Source: Mesostigma viride
Taxonomy: Eukaryota; Streptophyta; Mesostigmatophyceae; Mesostigmatales; Mesostigmataceae
Length of the DNA: 64,000 nt
NCBI GenBank assembly: GCA_009746045.1
Contig: RPFO01000643.1
Location: 761,089-825,088, forward strand
Reading direction: 5' to 3'
Every line of letters starts with the position of its first letter. The first letter of the stretch is position 1. The translations under genes were made by a program, and so were the position numbers. Positions 42,079 to 52,196 of the stretch are shown piece after piece. The notes under the pieces were generated by a model. The model saw nothing but the letters and a program-made list of their open reading frames with translations. It searched no databases and was not told where the DNA came from.

Positions 42079-42943
42079 GGCATGCAGTCATGGCTGCCTC
42101 GTGGCTTTTGACCTTGAAGATTTGCGTATGGAGATTTAATGTTTCATAATCTGCACATGTGGCGGTATGCTGATGATGACATCAACGGCAATTATTATTT
42201 ATAATATAGCTCCTATCTTTTATCGCCACAATCACGAACACAGGCCGCTTGTGAGTGTAAGTAAGTACTTGCGTGTCATGCGCATGGGCAAGCCACGGAG
42301 TACTATGCTAATCTCGCTAGAAAAATAATAACACGAAAGTTACAAGTATCATCTGCATCATGCCCCAACCATATAGGCACTAGAGGGGGATTAATTAATT
42401 AGGAACATAACTCGGTTGGGAGTATCTGTAGCACATATCCCAGAGAAGGGGCATATGGCTTTTAATACATTCTAAGCTACTTCCTGCAAGGGTGGGAATG
42501 TAAACGACACTTGCTCTAGGTGCACCAAGGGCACCTGCACCCCCCAGAGTCTCGGGCTCAACCCAACTAAGGGGAGCCCGTCATGGGGGGGAAAGATCAA
42601 CATGGCTCGACAAAGCTAGGGCATGGCTTTTCATCAGAGAGTGATGTACTCTCTGTGTAGGCAGGGCTGGGCTAAATTCTTAATGCATCATCCATGGGGG
42701 GTCCCATTATAGGCAGGGCGTGACTAAATGCTGAAAGCACCATCCATGGGGGCCATTATGGGCGCACATGCGCGTGGGCCACATGGTAGTCTAAGCCTTA
42801 CTAATCTACACTACTGCTATATTCCCTAGACTGGGGTGGCAGGGAGTGCCTGCCAGGGCTTATGGTCGACGTGGATGACGTCCCCCCTCCATGGAGTATA
42901 CCAGTTTCCCCCCTGCGCTCTGCCGGAGCTGGAGGTAGGTCAG

Positions 42944-44574
42944 TGTTACGTCCCGGCCCTTTTGGACGGACGTAACAATGGAATAAATTATGTAGTTTGA
43001 CTTGTTGTCATAGTCCGTAGAACTTTGGGACTCATTTCGGGACTTAATTTGGGAATTGTCCCTTGGTCAGGACTTTTGTATGGAACTATGACAGTTTGGG
43101 CGATTCGGACCAGTTATTTTGGGCCTAGGTTGTTGTATGCGTGTATCTTCTAGGGGCCGGTGCAGTCGCGCCGCGCTGCGTACTTTATAGCTAGTTGAGA
43201 TATTGTACTCATGCGTGGATTCTGTAGGCGAGGGTCGATGTCGACCCGAGGATCTTGTGTGGACTGCATGCTTTGGAAGGTCGGCGCCATGTCGGCGCCC
43301 CTTGCCAGCATAGTGGCAGACCTAGGTGAAATTGGTCCGAGGACCAGAGTCTCGTCCTCTTGGTTTGATGAATGATAAGTGCGAATACGCCTACACATTG
43401 AGCCCGGCCTGGCGCTCGAGGCTCGGGCGGTTGGTCTAGAAATCAGCCCCAAAACGGAGGCCGTGGCCCTCGGCATGGCAGGGCCCCCACCCACACTCCG
43501 CCTCTTAGACGATGCCGAGGTCAACTACCCTCCTTCAGGCCGCTTCAAGCTGCTCGGCAGTTGGCTTCCCGACTGCGAGGACGACATGACGACACGGATC
43601 GGCATGGCGTGGGCGCACCTCCATGACCACCGCCGCTGGTGGAGCAACCCCGCCCTACCCCGGATCGTCAAGCGTGACCTCTTCAAGGTCGTCATTCTGA
43701 CGATCCTGACCTACGGCGCCGAGACGTGGACACTGATGCAGGAGCTGGAGCAACGACTCGACGGCGCCGTCACCAAGATGCTGCGCAAGGCGGCCAAGGC
43801 CCTTAACATCCCCTTTGGTTTGCACATTAGTAATGAGGATTTGTACGCTGATTTGCCCTATGTTTCCCACATTATTAGGCACAGGCGCCTGGGCCTAGCC
43901 GGGCACCTGGCCCGCACAGATCAGGTAGATACATCAGATAGACTAGCTGGCACCAAGCCCGCCCAGCCTGGGCGATATGTCCTCACCTGGCGTGCCCCCG
44001 GCCGCGCGCGGCAGGGCCGCCACCCGTGGACTTTTCGTGATAGACTCGGCATGGACATGTGCTACACTAGACGTGACGGGCTCACCCCCGGGCAGCCTCC
44101 TGGTTTGTCTGTAATATGGAGGCAGATGGTGCGCAAGGATAGATGGCAAGTAGTGATGAAGGAGACCACCCCCAAGCCTGTGGGGGCTCCGCGTGTGACC
44201 AAGTATGGCATTCATAGCGATTCGGGCCGCGGTGCCCACACCCCTGTAACTAGGACCTAGATAGCTTATACCATGCATTCCATCCCATGTTCCCCTCCCA
44301 CTGAGGACGTATGCTCACGTGACGCAGTCACGTGTCTATTAATTAATTAATTAATTAATTGAGCCCGCCCGGGGCCCCCCCATTTGTAATTGGTCTTGCT
44401 AGCCATTATAAGTGTGTATTAATTAGCTTGGCATCAAGTCGCGGTGCCAGATATCTCACGATTCCAGTCGTGAAGCGCAATCTGCATTAGGCCACCTTGA
44501 ATCTTCCTAATTCCGGCATGGTAGATCTTTCGCTACGTAGCTCAGGCTAGGTGTGTCTGGGCTGGGACGTAACA
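42944..44574. mobile_element. LTR-type unit (likely solo LTR), TSD GTCAG, holding LINE-B
   Basis: Starts TGTTACGTCCCGG and ends GGGACGTAACA, with GTCAG directly repeated at 42939-42943 and 44575-44579. TG...CA ends and a 5-bp TSD are typical of LTR retrotransposons. Without the LINE-B insert the unit is about 670 bp, the size of a single LTR. It is a fossil with no coding part of its own. Its insertion splits LINE-D, so it is younger than LINE-D and older than LINE-B. Confidence 0.65.
43397..44367 (+). mobile_element. LINE-B: 951-bp 5'-truncated copy with 10-bp TSD
   Basis: ATTGAGCCCG at 43397-43406 and 44358-44367 bounds the insert 43407-44357. An open frame runs to 44260 (stop TAG), about 284 codons. 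It encodes the post-palm part of a LINE reverse transcriptase: VGLEISPKTEA, FKLLGSWLPDCEDD, ILTILTYGAETWTLMQELE, RRLGLAGHLARTD. The 3' UTR ends in a perfect hairpin CACGTGAC-GCA-GTCACGTG and an (ATTA)n tail (44339-44357). The uninterrupted frame suggests a young insertion. Confidence 0.9.
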
Positions 44575-45728
44575 GTCAGCCATAGCTCGCGTCGTCGTTG
44601 TTGCTGGGCCAGGGTCAGGTCGTCGTCCAGCGTGAAGTGAGTCCTTGAGAGCTTCTTGCGGCATGTACGGGAACAACACCTTATCCGCCATGTACTTAAG
44701 GTGAGGAGCACGAGGGCCGGACCTGCCTTACCCCGCGTGCGGGGAAGGCGGACAGCCGACATCCGCAGCTCACTAGTGAGCTGCATGGGGGCAAGAATGT
44801 CGCGCTTAAATGCCGTGAGAAGAGTCGTCAAGGTCTCATGAATCTGCCGGCTGGTCGAAGTGCTTGATGATGACATTGTGGCTGCGCTCGGGGTGCGGTC
44901 GGCCTCCTCGCGGAGGTCGAGGGCTTGTTGCTTGAGCTGTGCCGCGATGGTGGAGGTGGTGGAGGTGGTGTGATGCTTGAGCAGGTCCGCCCAGGTCTGG
45001 GTGGGAGGGGCGTCGCCGCCTGGGCCAGCAGGTGCCGGCCACTGGGCAGCAATGTCCTTCACCGCCTGGGCTGTGATGCCGGCGGTGTTCTGCAGGCATT
45101 CGATGGCGATGGCGCTGTCCTTCAGACGCTGGTCGATGTCGAGGAGCTGGGCCTTGGAGGGCGGCGGTGGAGGTGGATCGAGGTGGCAGTGGAGGTGGAG
45201 GCGAGGAGGGCCGGTGGAGGTGGAGGTGACGGTGGTGGAAAGGTGGGGGAGCTCAGCAGCCAGCGTGCCGCCCATTGCCGCCACATCTGCATGCGGCATG
45301 CAAGGGGGGTCACGTGCTGCTGAAAGGCTTCCGTGAGGATGGAGCGGTATGTGGCTGCATGCGGAGATGGTGGGGGCCCACATCTTGCCGTCAGACTTGG
45401 TCAGCAGCCGGGGCCATAGAGAAGCGTGTGCTGAAGCTCGGGCCGGGGGTAGAGGCCCGACAGTAGCAGGTCGCGGCTCTGTTTGAAATCAGTGCCGTCA
45501 TATTCCAGGAGGCGGCGCGCGGATGCTGTGAAGGTGGAGGCACAGCTCAAGAAGCGTGGCGTAGTCCCCGAAGAAAATGCACTGCATAGCAGTGGCCGGG
45601 GAAATGTTGTTGTACCAGTCGTAAGTGTCGGCATGGAAGGAGTAGGGCTTGAAACGCGGTTCGCGTGGAAAGGATGAGCGGCTGCGTTAATTTAGCTAGG
45701 GTCAGGCGATGCCGATGGCGAGGCCGCG

Positions 45729-45760
45729 GGAGGAGCCGAGTGAATTCACTCGGCTCCTCC
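45729..45760. repeat. Perfect 32-bp palindrome
   Basis: GGAGGAGCCGAGTGAA followed directly by its exact reverse complement, with no spacer. It lies just beyond the 5' side of LINE-D. Confidence 0.95.
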
Positions 45761-46212
45761 AGTTAACCACTAACGCTTGGCTATAACGCAGGTCACCGTT
45801 GCCTGCGCCGGAGGCCGGTAGGCGAAGCTGCAGCCACAGAGCTCTGCAGGTGTATTTGCTTGGCTCATCGCAGCTTCCAAACTGCCATTCGTCGAGCTGC
45901 GGTTGCTCGGCATAATATTGCGTAATAGCTTCGGGAAAGTAGATCAGCGTGCGCGTCTTAGAAAGACGAAGCGATTGTGATATGCACGGCCGAGTTTGGT
46001 GCCCAAACGTGAAATTTATGAGCTCCGCCGTCAGCCATGGCTGCCTTGTGGCTCGTGACATGACAGATTTGGGATATAATTCAGAGGGGAATATAATCCT
46101 CATCTGAGCTGTCCTAGCTGTACTATAATAATGGCAGACGAGGCTTGTGAGTGTGTTCATGCATGCGATATGAGTGCATAGAAAAGCTGGCAGCTTTGCG
46201 CAACGTGCAGGC

Positions 46213-46350
46213 ATTAATTAATTAATTAATTAGTTAGTGAGTTAATTAGCTAATTAGTTAATTAGTTAATTAATTAATCAGTTAATTAATAAAACTCGTG
46301 CTCCCGTTGGGGAGTCACGGAGCACTGAATTGCTTTTAAGGGGACTCGCA
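46213..46350 (-). mobile_element. LINE-A-type 3' end with long degenerate tail (minus strand)
   Basis: The tail (46213-46292) is an expanded and mutated ATTA array. It is followed by ACTCGTGCTCCCGTTGGGGA and about 30 bp matching the LINE-A 3' UTR. The 5' limit is not clear. Confidence 0.7.
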
Positions 46351-48350
46351 CGTCCAAAAGCCTGAAAAACTGACTATATAATATCAGTTCCAATGCACTT
46401 GGGAACCATCTAGTGATGATTGAGAACCATAAATATGATGTTTGGACATTCATGCCACCACTTGTTGGGGGTACTACCCCCAACCACGCACCGGTGGCGA
46501 GCTAAAAATAGAAAAAGACGCTATTTATGACATATTTTGCCCAAGACAAACCACTTATCCAAATGACCTGCCCATACATTCCCGCAAAGTTCCCCCACTT
46601 CTAAAAAATCTGGGCTATTCACATGGTCAAAATAATCACATTTGTTTGAGTTATTAATTTCCCCGCAAAATGGGTACTTTTTTGAGCCAAAAAAAATAAA
46701 TCAAATCATCAACACATCGAATGGGGTCATCCATACATGCGAAATTCCACTGAGTGGGGGGAAACACAACCCCAAAGTTTGAGCTCATTCTGACAAGCGT
46801 AGCTCAAGTTATTGATTTTTCTGTGATGCCACCTGGGTAGACGCTAAAAGAGAATTGAGCTAGTGCTGAGCCAAAATGACATCTGTTTTGCTACCCTAGA
46901 CACCCAAAAACATGCCCACATTGATCACGGAGTGTGAGGAGGATGTCCGGAGCCTCATACGCCCCGCCCCTCCATCGGCACAGCCAGCCTTGTGAGTCTA
47001 CCCTTAACAACAAGGCTGGTAGGACGACACGCCTGAGCAGCATATGTAATGCCTATCTCAGGCTAATAATGTGTGATTTTGTGCCAACAACCAAGTTGTT
47101 TCACCCAACAACACATTAAAAACCCTCTTCCAAAATGCCCAACAAGCCGGACACGTGGAGGACCACACACGCAGTATATAAAGAGAAAATAAGCTGCATT
47201 TTATCCAGCCAACCTGTGGCTAGCTGCTCTGGTTAGCATGACAAAGGCTATCATTTACTCAGTGGGAAAGGTGAAGAGACCATTGGAACAACCTACCTGA
47301 CGCATGTGCCACCAAAGCATTGTGTCCCACAAAATGCACACTGCCTCCTTTCTAACAAGCAAAAACCACTTTCTTTAGGAGACAGGTGCCAGCTCGTCAG
47401 TGTCTGGGGAAAATGATGCCGCTGCTTAGGAAGACCGCGTGAATTTCCTCGAACACAACTGTCTATAAAGCAAAAGAAATTTCAGAGAAGCATGGAAATA
47501 AAAGCATTACACCTTCCCGACAGGTTGTGTGCCACGCGCTGCAGAAAGCCAGCCATGTCACAGACGAACTTGCTAAAAGACATCCAGGAATCCAGCGATG
47601 CAGTGCCAGGACCCGCAACTTACTGGCAGCATCTGGCCGGAAAGAAGGCAAAAAGCTTACGCTCAACGAGCTAAGAAAGCAGGAAAACGCTAGATTAAGA
47701 CGTTTAATACAAGAACGTACCATAACGGGCATTTATTCGTGCCCAGGCGCGCAAGAAAGGCCACCCTTTCATGGAGAGGTTGGGCACACATCGCGCAGGC
47801 CTCATGTTATCTTACCGCAAAATGACGGGAAAGGTAAAGATAGCAGCGGGAATTTTTACGGCCTTAGAAACATCATTAAACTAGCTTTCCTTACGACCAT
47901 CAAAACTGGCAACAATCGACAATCACACCGGCAGGCATCCATTATACTTTATTCATCCCGACAGAAATTCAGGCCGGACCCCCCCTGCCGATGGCAAAGA
48001 AAAAAAGCCCGCGACATTATAGATCGCAACCATCCCATCATAAATTAGAATCAGTAGCTAATTTTCTCCAACAATCGAGCATTTTTTCTGCTTTCCGCGA
48101 GCCAGATTTGTCACGTTTCATCAAAAAGCAGTCACCATGGCCACTTCCGCAAGGGGTGCGCGCACCGTGCACCCACTTTTCACGGTACGGAGGGTACCGC
48201 GGAATTTTTTTGGCGCGGAAAATATTCGCCGCGCCGAGTCCCCTTAATCCCTGTGTGTGCAGCCATTACGTTGTGATGTGCATATCAACCTGACAACCAG
48301 CGCATGCGCACATGTTTTAATGCCAGTGCTCACCTCTCCAGTCGATGAAT
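46351..48350. other. Gene-poor stretch, no supported host gene
   Basis: Moderately AT-rich. The longest frame (47527-48048, plus, 173 codons, no ATG at the edge) has a basic helical stretch (LTLNELRKQENARLRRLIQE). I do not recognise it, and it could be part of an old element. Confidence 0.35.
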
Positions 48351-48351
48351 T

Positions 48352-48407
48352 ATACATAAATTAATTAATTAGCACGTGACTGCGTCGAACGTGGGTGCCA
48401 ATACATA
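48352..48407 (-). mobile_element. Candidate LINE-B micro-insertion, 7-bp TSD
   Basis: ATACATA at 48352-48358 and 48401-48407 flanks a 42-bp insert made of an ATTA tail, GCACGTGACTGCGTC and a few more bases, on the minus strand. The TSD is short, so this is less secure than the others. Confidence 0.5.
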
Positions 48408-48545
48408 GTAAAGGAACCTTCAATCCTATACACAATGAGAAGGAGGCCCGGGGGCGCCCGATCCTTCTCTCACTGCCCCAATTAAGTGGGCAGGCCACAG
48501 AGCGCTCTCTCCACAGCAGGGTGCCGGGGCGCAACACTGTGGGTG
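48400..48545. repeat. Dispersed repeat shared with 50262-50400
   Basis: Blocks such as CTTCTCTCACTGC and GGCAGGCCACAGAG(C/G)GCTCTCTC occur in both copies with the same order and spacing. Neither codes for anything recognisable. Confidence 0.7.
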
Positions 48546-48688
48546 CATGCAATACAACCATCCAGTACCATACTGTCTTATACATGTCACACCTTTAATT
48601 AAAAAATGACCACTGCTGCACGATCAATTAGTTTGAGAATTATGTGACCTCGGCACGGGAATCTTGAAGCTTTTAATTCAATACTACT

Positions 48689-48753
48689 ATCAACATGGCG
48701 TCTATTAATTAATTAATTAATTAATTAATTAATTAATTAATTAATCAACATGG
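48689..48753 (+). mobile_element. Tail-only micro-insertion (45 bp) with 10-bp TSD
   Basis: ATCAACATGG at 48689-48698 and 48744-48753 flanks an insert (48699-48743) consisting of CGTCT, the last bases of LINE-B, and an (ATTA)n tail. Confidence 0.8.
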
Positions 48754-48886
48754 TGCACTGCCTGCTCTTTCAATCCCTACATGCATTGCACAAAGAATGG
48801 GGCAGGGACTCCTGCCTGTCAAATCATCCATGGGCATGCGCTCAAACTCCAAAGAAGTTAATAGTCATTTATGGGCCTGCATGCAC

Positions 48887-50108
48887 TCAAGTGCCCATGT
48901 CAGCTGCCAGCTCCCTTGCCTGCCGCTCTCGTAGACTGCGCATTGCCTTTCCAAAGGCCTTGAATGTCGGCTGGACCGATATATTGGTTGGCGTGATCTC
49001 TGCGAACGCCATCTTCTGTCGGTTATGGAAGATGTAGCCGCGGCCGCGCACCCTCACTGTGAGAATTACCTGGGGAGCACCTGCGTGGGCGCTGCCCTTG
49101 GGAAACACGGCATTCAGCGCCTGGAAGTACAATTTGATCACATGAGCACGCAAGGCAGATTCCGCAAAAAAGAAATGTTACAGAACTAAAGGAAATGGAC
49201 ATATTGCATAGATCGAGGAAATTAACACTGTCAACATGAAAAGAAGGGAGCACAGCCATGCAGCTTCTTGGATGGAAGTGATGCAGCTGTGTCATCAATG
49301 ATCTAGTCAAAAAAGCAAGACTAACAAGTATGGGTTTCAGATAGAATGCAGTAGTAAATACTGCAGGTCCAGGACATTGAATGGCCATCGCTTTGCATCC
49401 AAGCGGAATAGGAAGAAAATAGAGTTTCAGTAGATAATGTTTCTGTCCTCCACACATACCTACCCTCATCCATGCCATTGAGGATTGATGCGCCATGACG
49501 CCATCTAAAGGTTAATTTTATTCAATCTGCAATGTAATGCAATCTGCATGCAAGCATCCGAATATTAAGAGCCTCGATCTACTATCATCTGGCCAAACGA
49601 AGGTAGGGAGCATCCTAGCATGCATCAATTTTTTGCCACAAGTGTAGAGGTTGCACACTGTCATGTCATGCGCTGCAAATGATCCATCAGCTGCAGCATG
49701 CCCAATTTTCCAGATCAGATGAATAAACATCAATCGCAGTAAATCAAACCCATGCCACCGCTGGGACCTCACAAAATGATGCCATGTCTTTAACTTACAA
49801 CCACGTACCCAAGACAGGCCTCAACACATACATGCACATGACGACAACAGTGGCCACCCTCACAGCACAGGTCAGATAGATACTACCACAAGTGACAAGT
49901 CTACGCAAGTGGGGAGGGTTTCCTAGCCTTAGTAGTTGATGGCACCATCAATCCAACGCACCTGCTGCCTGGTTTGGTGCACGAAGAAGCAGCACTCGAT
50001 GGGTGCCCAGCCGCCGCCCCCCCGAGCGGCCCTCACCGTTTCCCCCAGGTTGTACTCGGTCTTGCCGTCGTACACCGACATCATGCGGGTGCCCACGAGC
50101 GCGACCGC
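48887..50108 (-). CDS. Last two exons of an unrecognised gene (minus strand)
   Basis: Exon 50108-49962 (49 codons) and exon 49120-48887 (77 codons plus stop) join in phase 0 across an 841-bp GT-AG intron. Both are more GC-rich than their flanks, and the acceptor CAGs at 50109-50111 and 49121-49123 are good. The encoded C-terminus reads AVALVGTRMMSVYDGKTEYN ... GWAPIECCFFVHQTRQQ, then ALNAVFPKGSAHAGAPQVIL ... GYIFHNRQKMAFAEITP and a charged helical end (MRSLRERQARELAADMGT). I do not recognise the family. Upstream exons should lie above 50108 on the minus strand; the segment at 50935-51158 is one candidate, but the join is not secure. No cellular role is proposed. Confidence 0.5.
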
Positions 50109-50261
50109 CTGTGAGGACGACACATGTCATGCCCCCCCCCCTTCAATTGATGTTTAGTGATGGTGAACATTTCACGCTGCTGTTGAGAATCGTAAGTGCT
50201 ATGTATCATCCATAATAATATTTGTATTGATAATAATGGTGACGTAGACTGCGTCTTGCGA

Positions 50262-50400
50262 GTGCCAGTAAAGGGACCATCGACCCCTATACACGACAAG
50301 AGGGAGGGAGGGCGTCCAAGCTTCTCTCACTGCTGCAAGTGGCCGGCAGGCCACAGAGGGCTCTCTCTGCATCGTGGTGCAGGCCCATTCTCCTTATTGA
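50262..50400. repeat. Dispersed repeat shared with 48400-48545
   Basis: See the partner copy. This one lies in the presumed intron or upstream flank of the minus-strand gene. Confidence 0.65.
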
Positions 50401-50934
50401 GGATGAAGTGTTAACCCTTACTAATTGTGAACATGAAGCGGTCAACAGTTGGTAAGAGCAAGGGTAAATTGATTCACAACCTATGTTTACCGTGAAAGGC
50501 CACGTCAAGGAGCAAGCAAGGAGACAAAGCTGGTATGCTGATGCAATAGCTACGCTGCTTCTGTGTATTACTTTATCCATCCTGGAACTTCTGTTAATGT
50601 CGCGCTACGTCACGGGGCATGTAAGTTCCCCCCTTGTAAGTCGTAAAATTGTGAGCTGTAAACTAACCTAGAACTGCCCGAGGGGCTTCGGGAGATTGAT
50701 TCGGAGCCACGGGCCACAAGATAAACCGTGTTTAGGTTAGCCAGGTCGGCTCACGGCCATGGTCCTGCTTAGTGTCTCTATACTGAAGGTAAATGAGTTT
50801 AGAGAGGTGCTTGCCATTCACGTGCCATTCACGTATCGTTCGCTCCAATCAACACGTGAAATCCGGCGTTCTCTGCCACGTTCATGCTGTTTCACGACGA
50901 GGGACATACCTTGTAACACTCTATCGGATGGCGT

Positions 50935-51158
50935 ACGTAACAAGCGCTCCAACTCGGTGGGATGTACAAGCTCCTCTTGATCAAAATGATCTCGAACAGC
51001 GCGGCATCTCGCCGCAGTTGCTCCTCTCGTCGTGCCCGTAGCGCCGTATCATAGTCCAACGTTGCTATGGCTGACCGCAGCTGGTCTCGTAAAATGAGGC
51101 GCTCTTCTAGCAGTTTGACGCGTTCGGGGTCAACCTCTCGCGTGGGATTAAGCCCCAT
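50935..51158 (-). other. Coding-like minus-strand segment, UVR-motif-like helix
   Basis: From an ATG at 51158-51156 the frame gives REVDPERVKLLEERLILRDQ, then LRSAIATLDYDTALRARREE. It has the Leu/Ala/Arg spacing of a UvrB/UvrC (UVR) helical hairpin. It could be an exon of the minus-strand gene (a GT at TGTTAC-GTACGC would give phase 0) or a decayed unrelated gene. Sequence just upstream is coding-like in another frame, which favours decay. Function unknown. Confidence 0.3.
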
Positions 51159-51159
51159 C

Positions 51160-52196
51160 CCTTGCGGCCAGCACGACGTCGCTCAACGGCTTGTAGTACC
51201 TTTTCGTGAAGGCTTATAGGATATTCATGATATTGCGATGCAAGCACGCATCTACATCTTTTACCGTTTCGTTCACCAGCTGTATGTGAAGATGTAGCGC
51301 ATTTTAATTTTCCTCTGTCATTCCCTCATGGTTGTAACTTGTTCATGTATGTATGTTCCCATGGCGCCCTATACACCAGCCTCATAATTTCCTCCTTGCC
51401 TTGGGCTGTCGCCAGCCTTTCTCAATAGAATTCAAGCGTAACGGTCATAAACGGTCGATCAAGCATGTTCTGATTGTTCTCACTTTCCCCCCCCCCCCCC
51501 CCCCGGGTAAATGGGTATTTTTATTAGCCAATAGGAATATCGTTAGGTGAAGGGGTTCCACTAATCGACCAGCAAGTTACCCAATGTGTGTAGTGTGATA
51601 GGTGATAGGTTTAGAAGGGAGCATGTTCTCACTTCTCTCCCGGCTGCGCGGGCTTACTTGGCTGTGTCTGTGTAGGCACGACACAGAGAAGGATGAAAAT
51701 AGTTCCCGGTACAGAATCCCTCCATCATACATCTGTACTCCTTACCTCGTTACAGGTACATGTAGTTAATGTAGGGTTACTTGCAGGAGTGAAGTGCAGG
51801 GCGTACATTCGCTTCTTCTTACCTAATTTTGTAGGTATGCCAGGGGTATGCACTATGCACCATGCAGTATAGCAGGCATGAGCACTTGCAAGGCAAGAGC
51901 TTGAGTTTTGACCCTAATGCTTGCATGCCTGGCCAATAATTATAGAACGCGAGAATACACCGGGCTATGGCTGTCCCGTAGTCGCGCGCGCAAGGAAGAC
52001 GCGCGCCATGGAAATGAGGTTCAGTGACATTTGTACATAGAACTTCGAAATTATTATTTTTAGATGAATCCAAAAACTAAATGATGGGAGAACAGGCAGG
52101 AAAGTAGTCTAACATTACTTCTAATTTTGAGCGGCTCTGCTAGTACATGCGCTCTGAATTCTTTGGTGGTAGAAGGAGATAGAAGTGCCGGGGAGG
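51160..52196. other. Gene-free stretch and 5' flank of the dynein gene
   Basis: Nothing supported apart from a C-run at 51488-51504. The stop TAG at 52170-52172 is in frame with the dynein ATG. Confidence 0.4.

Larger units (their letters stand above)
42390..45690 (-). mobile_element. LINE-D (minus strand), 3' end at 42390, interrupted
   Basis: Minus-strand coding remains run from about 45680 to 44580: an Ala/Pro/Thr-rich ORF1-like region (LLDIDQRLKDSAIAIECLQN near 45140-45080), then LDDDLTLAQQQRRRELWLT. They continue after an insertion with YLQLRQSAGGKLVY and EGG (42938-42870). This end matches the LINE-A C-terminus (LDDDLTPAQQQQRRDLW ... YLRHKQ ... VYWRGG). The 3' UTR ends in ACTCCCAACCGAGTTATG and a TTAATTAAT tail at 42390-42401. 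Frame changes show it is not functional. The reverse-transcriptase core is absent, so it may be a deleted or non-autonomous relative. Confidence 0.7.

Noticed and set aside
43150-43524. Minus-strand gene overlapping the LINE-B start
   Set aside because: Crosses the LTR-type/LINE-B junction defined by the TSD, so it cannot be an ancestral gene.
44656-45677. Plus-strand genes opposite LINE-D
   Set aside because: Shadows of the minus-strand LINE-D coding sequence, which shares the LDDDLT module with LINE-A.
47527-48048. Plus-strand protein-coding gene
   Set aside because: 173-codon frame without an initiating ATG at its edge, with no recognised domain and composition like the flanks; kept only as a note.
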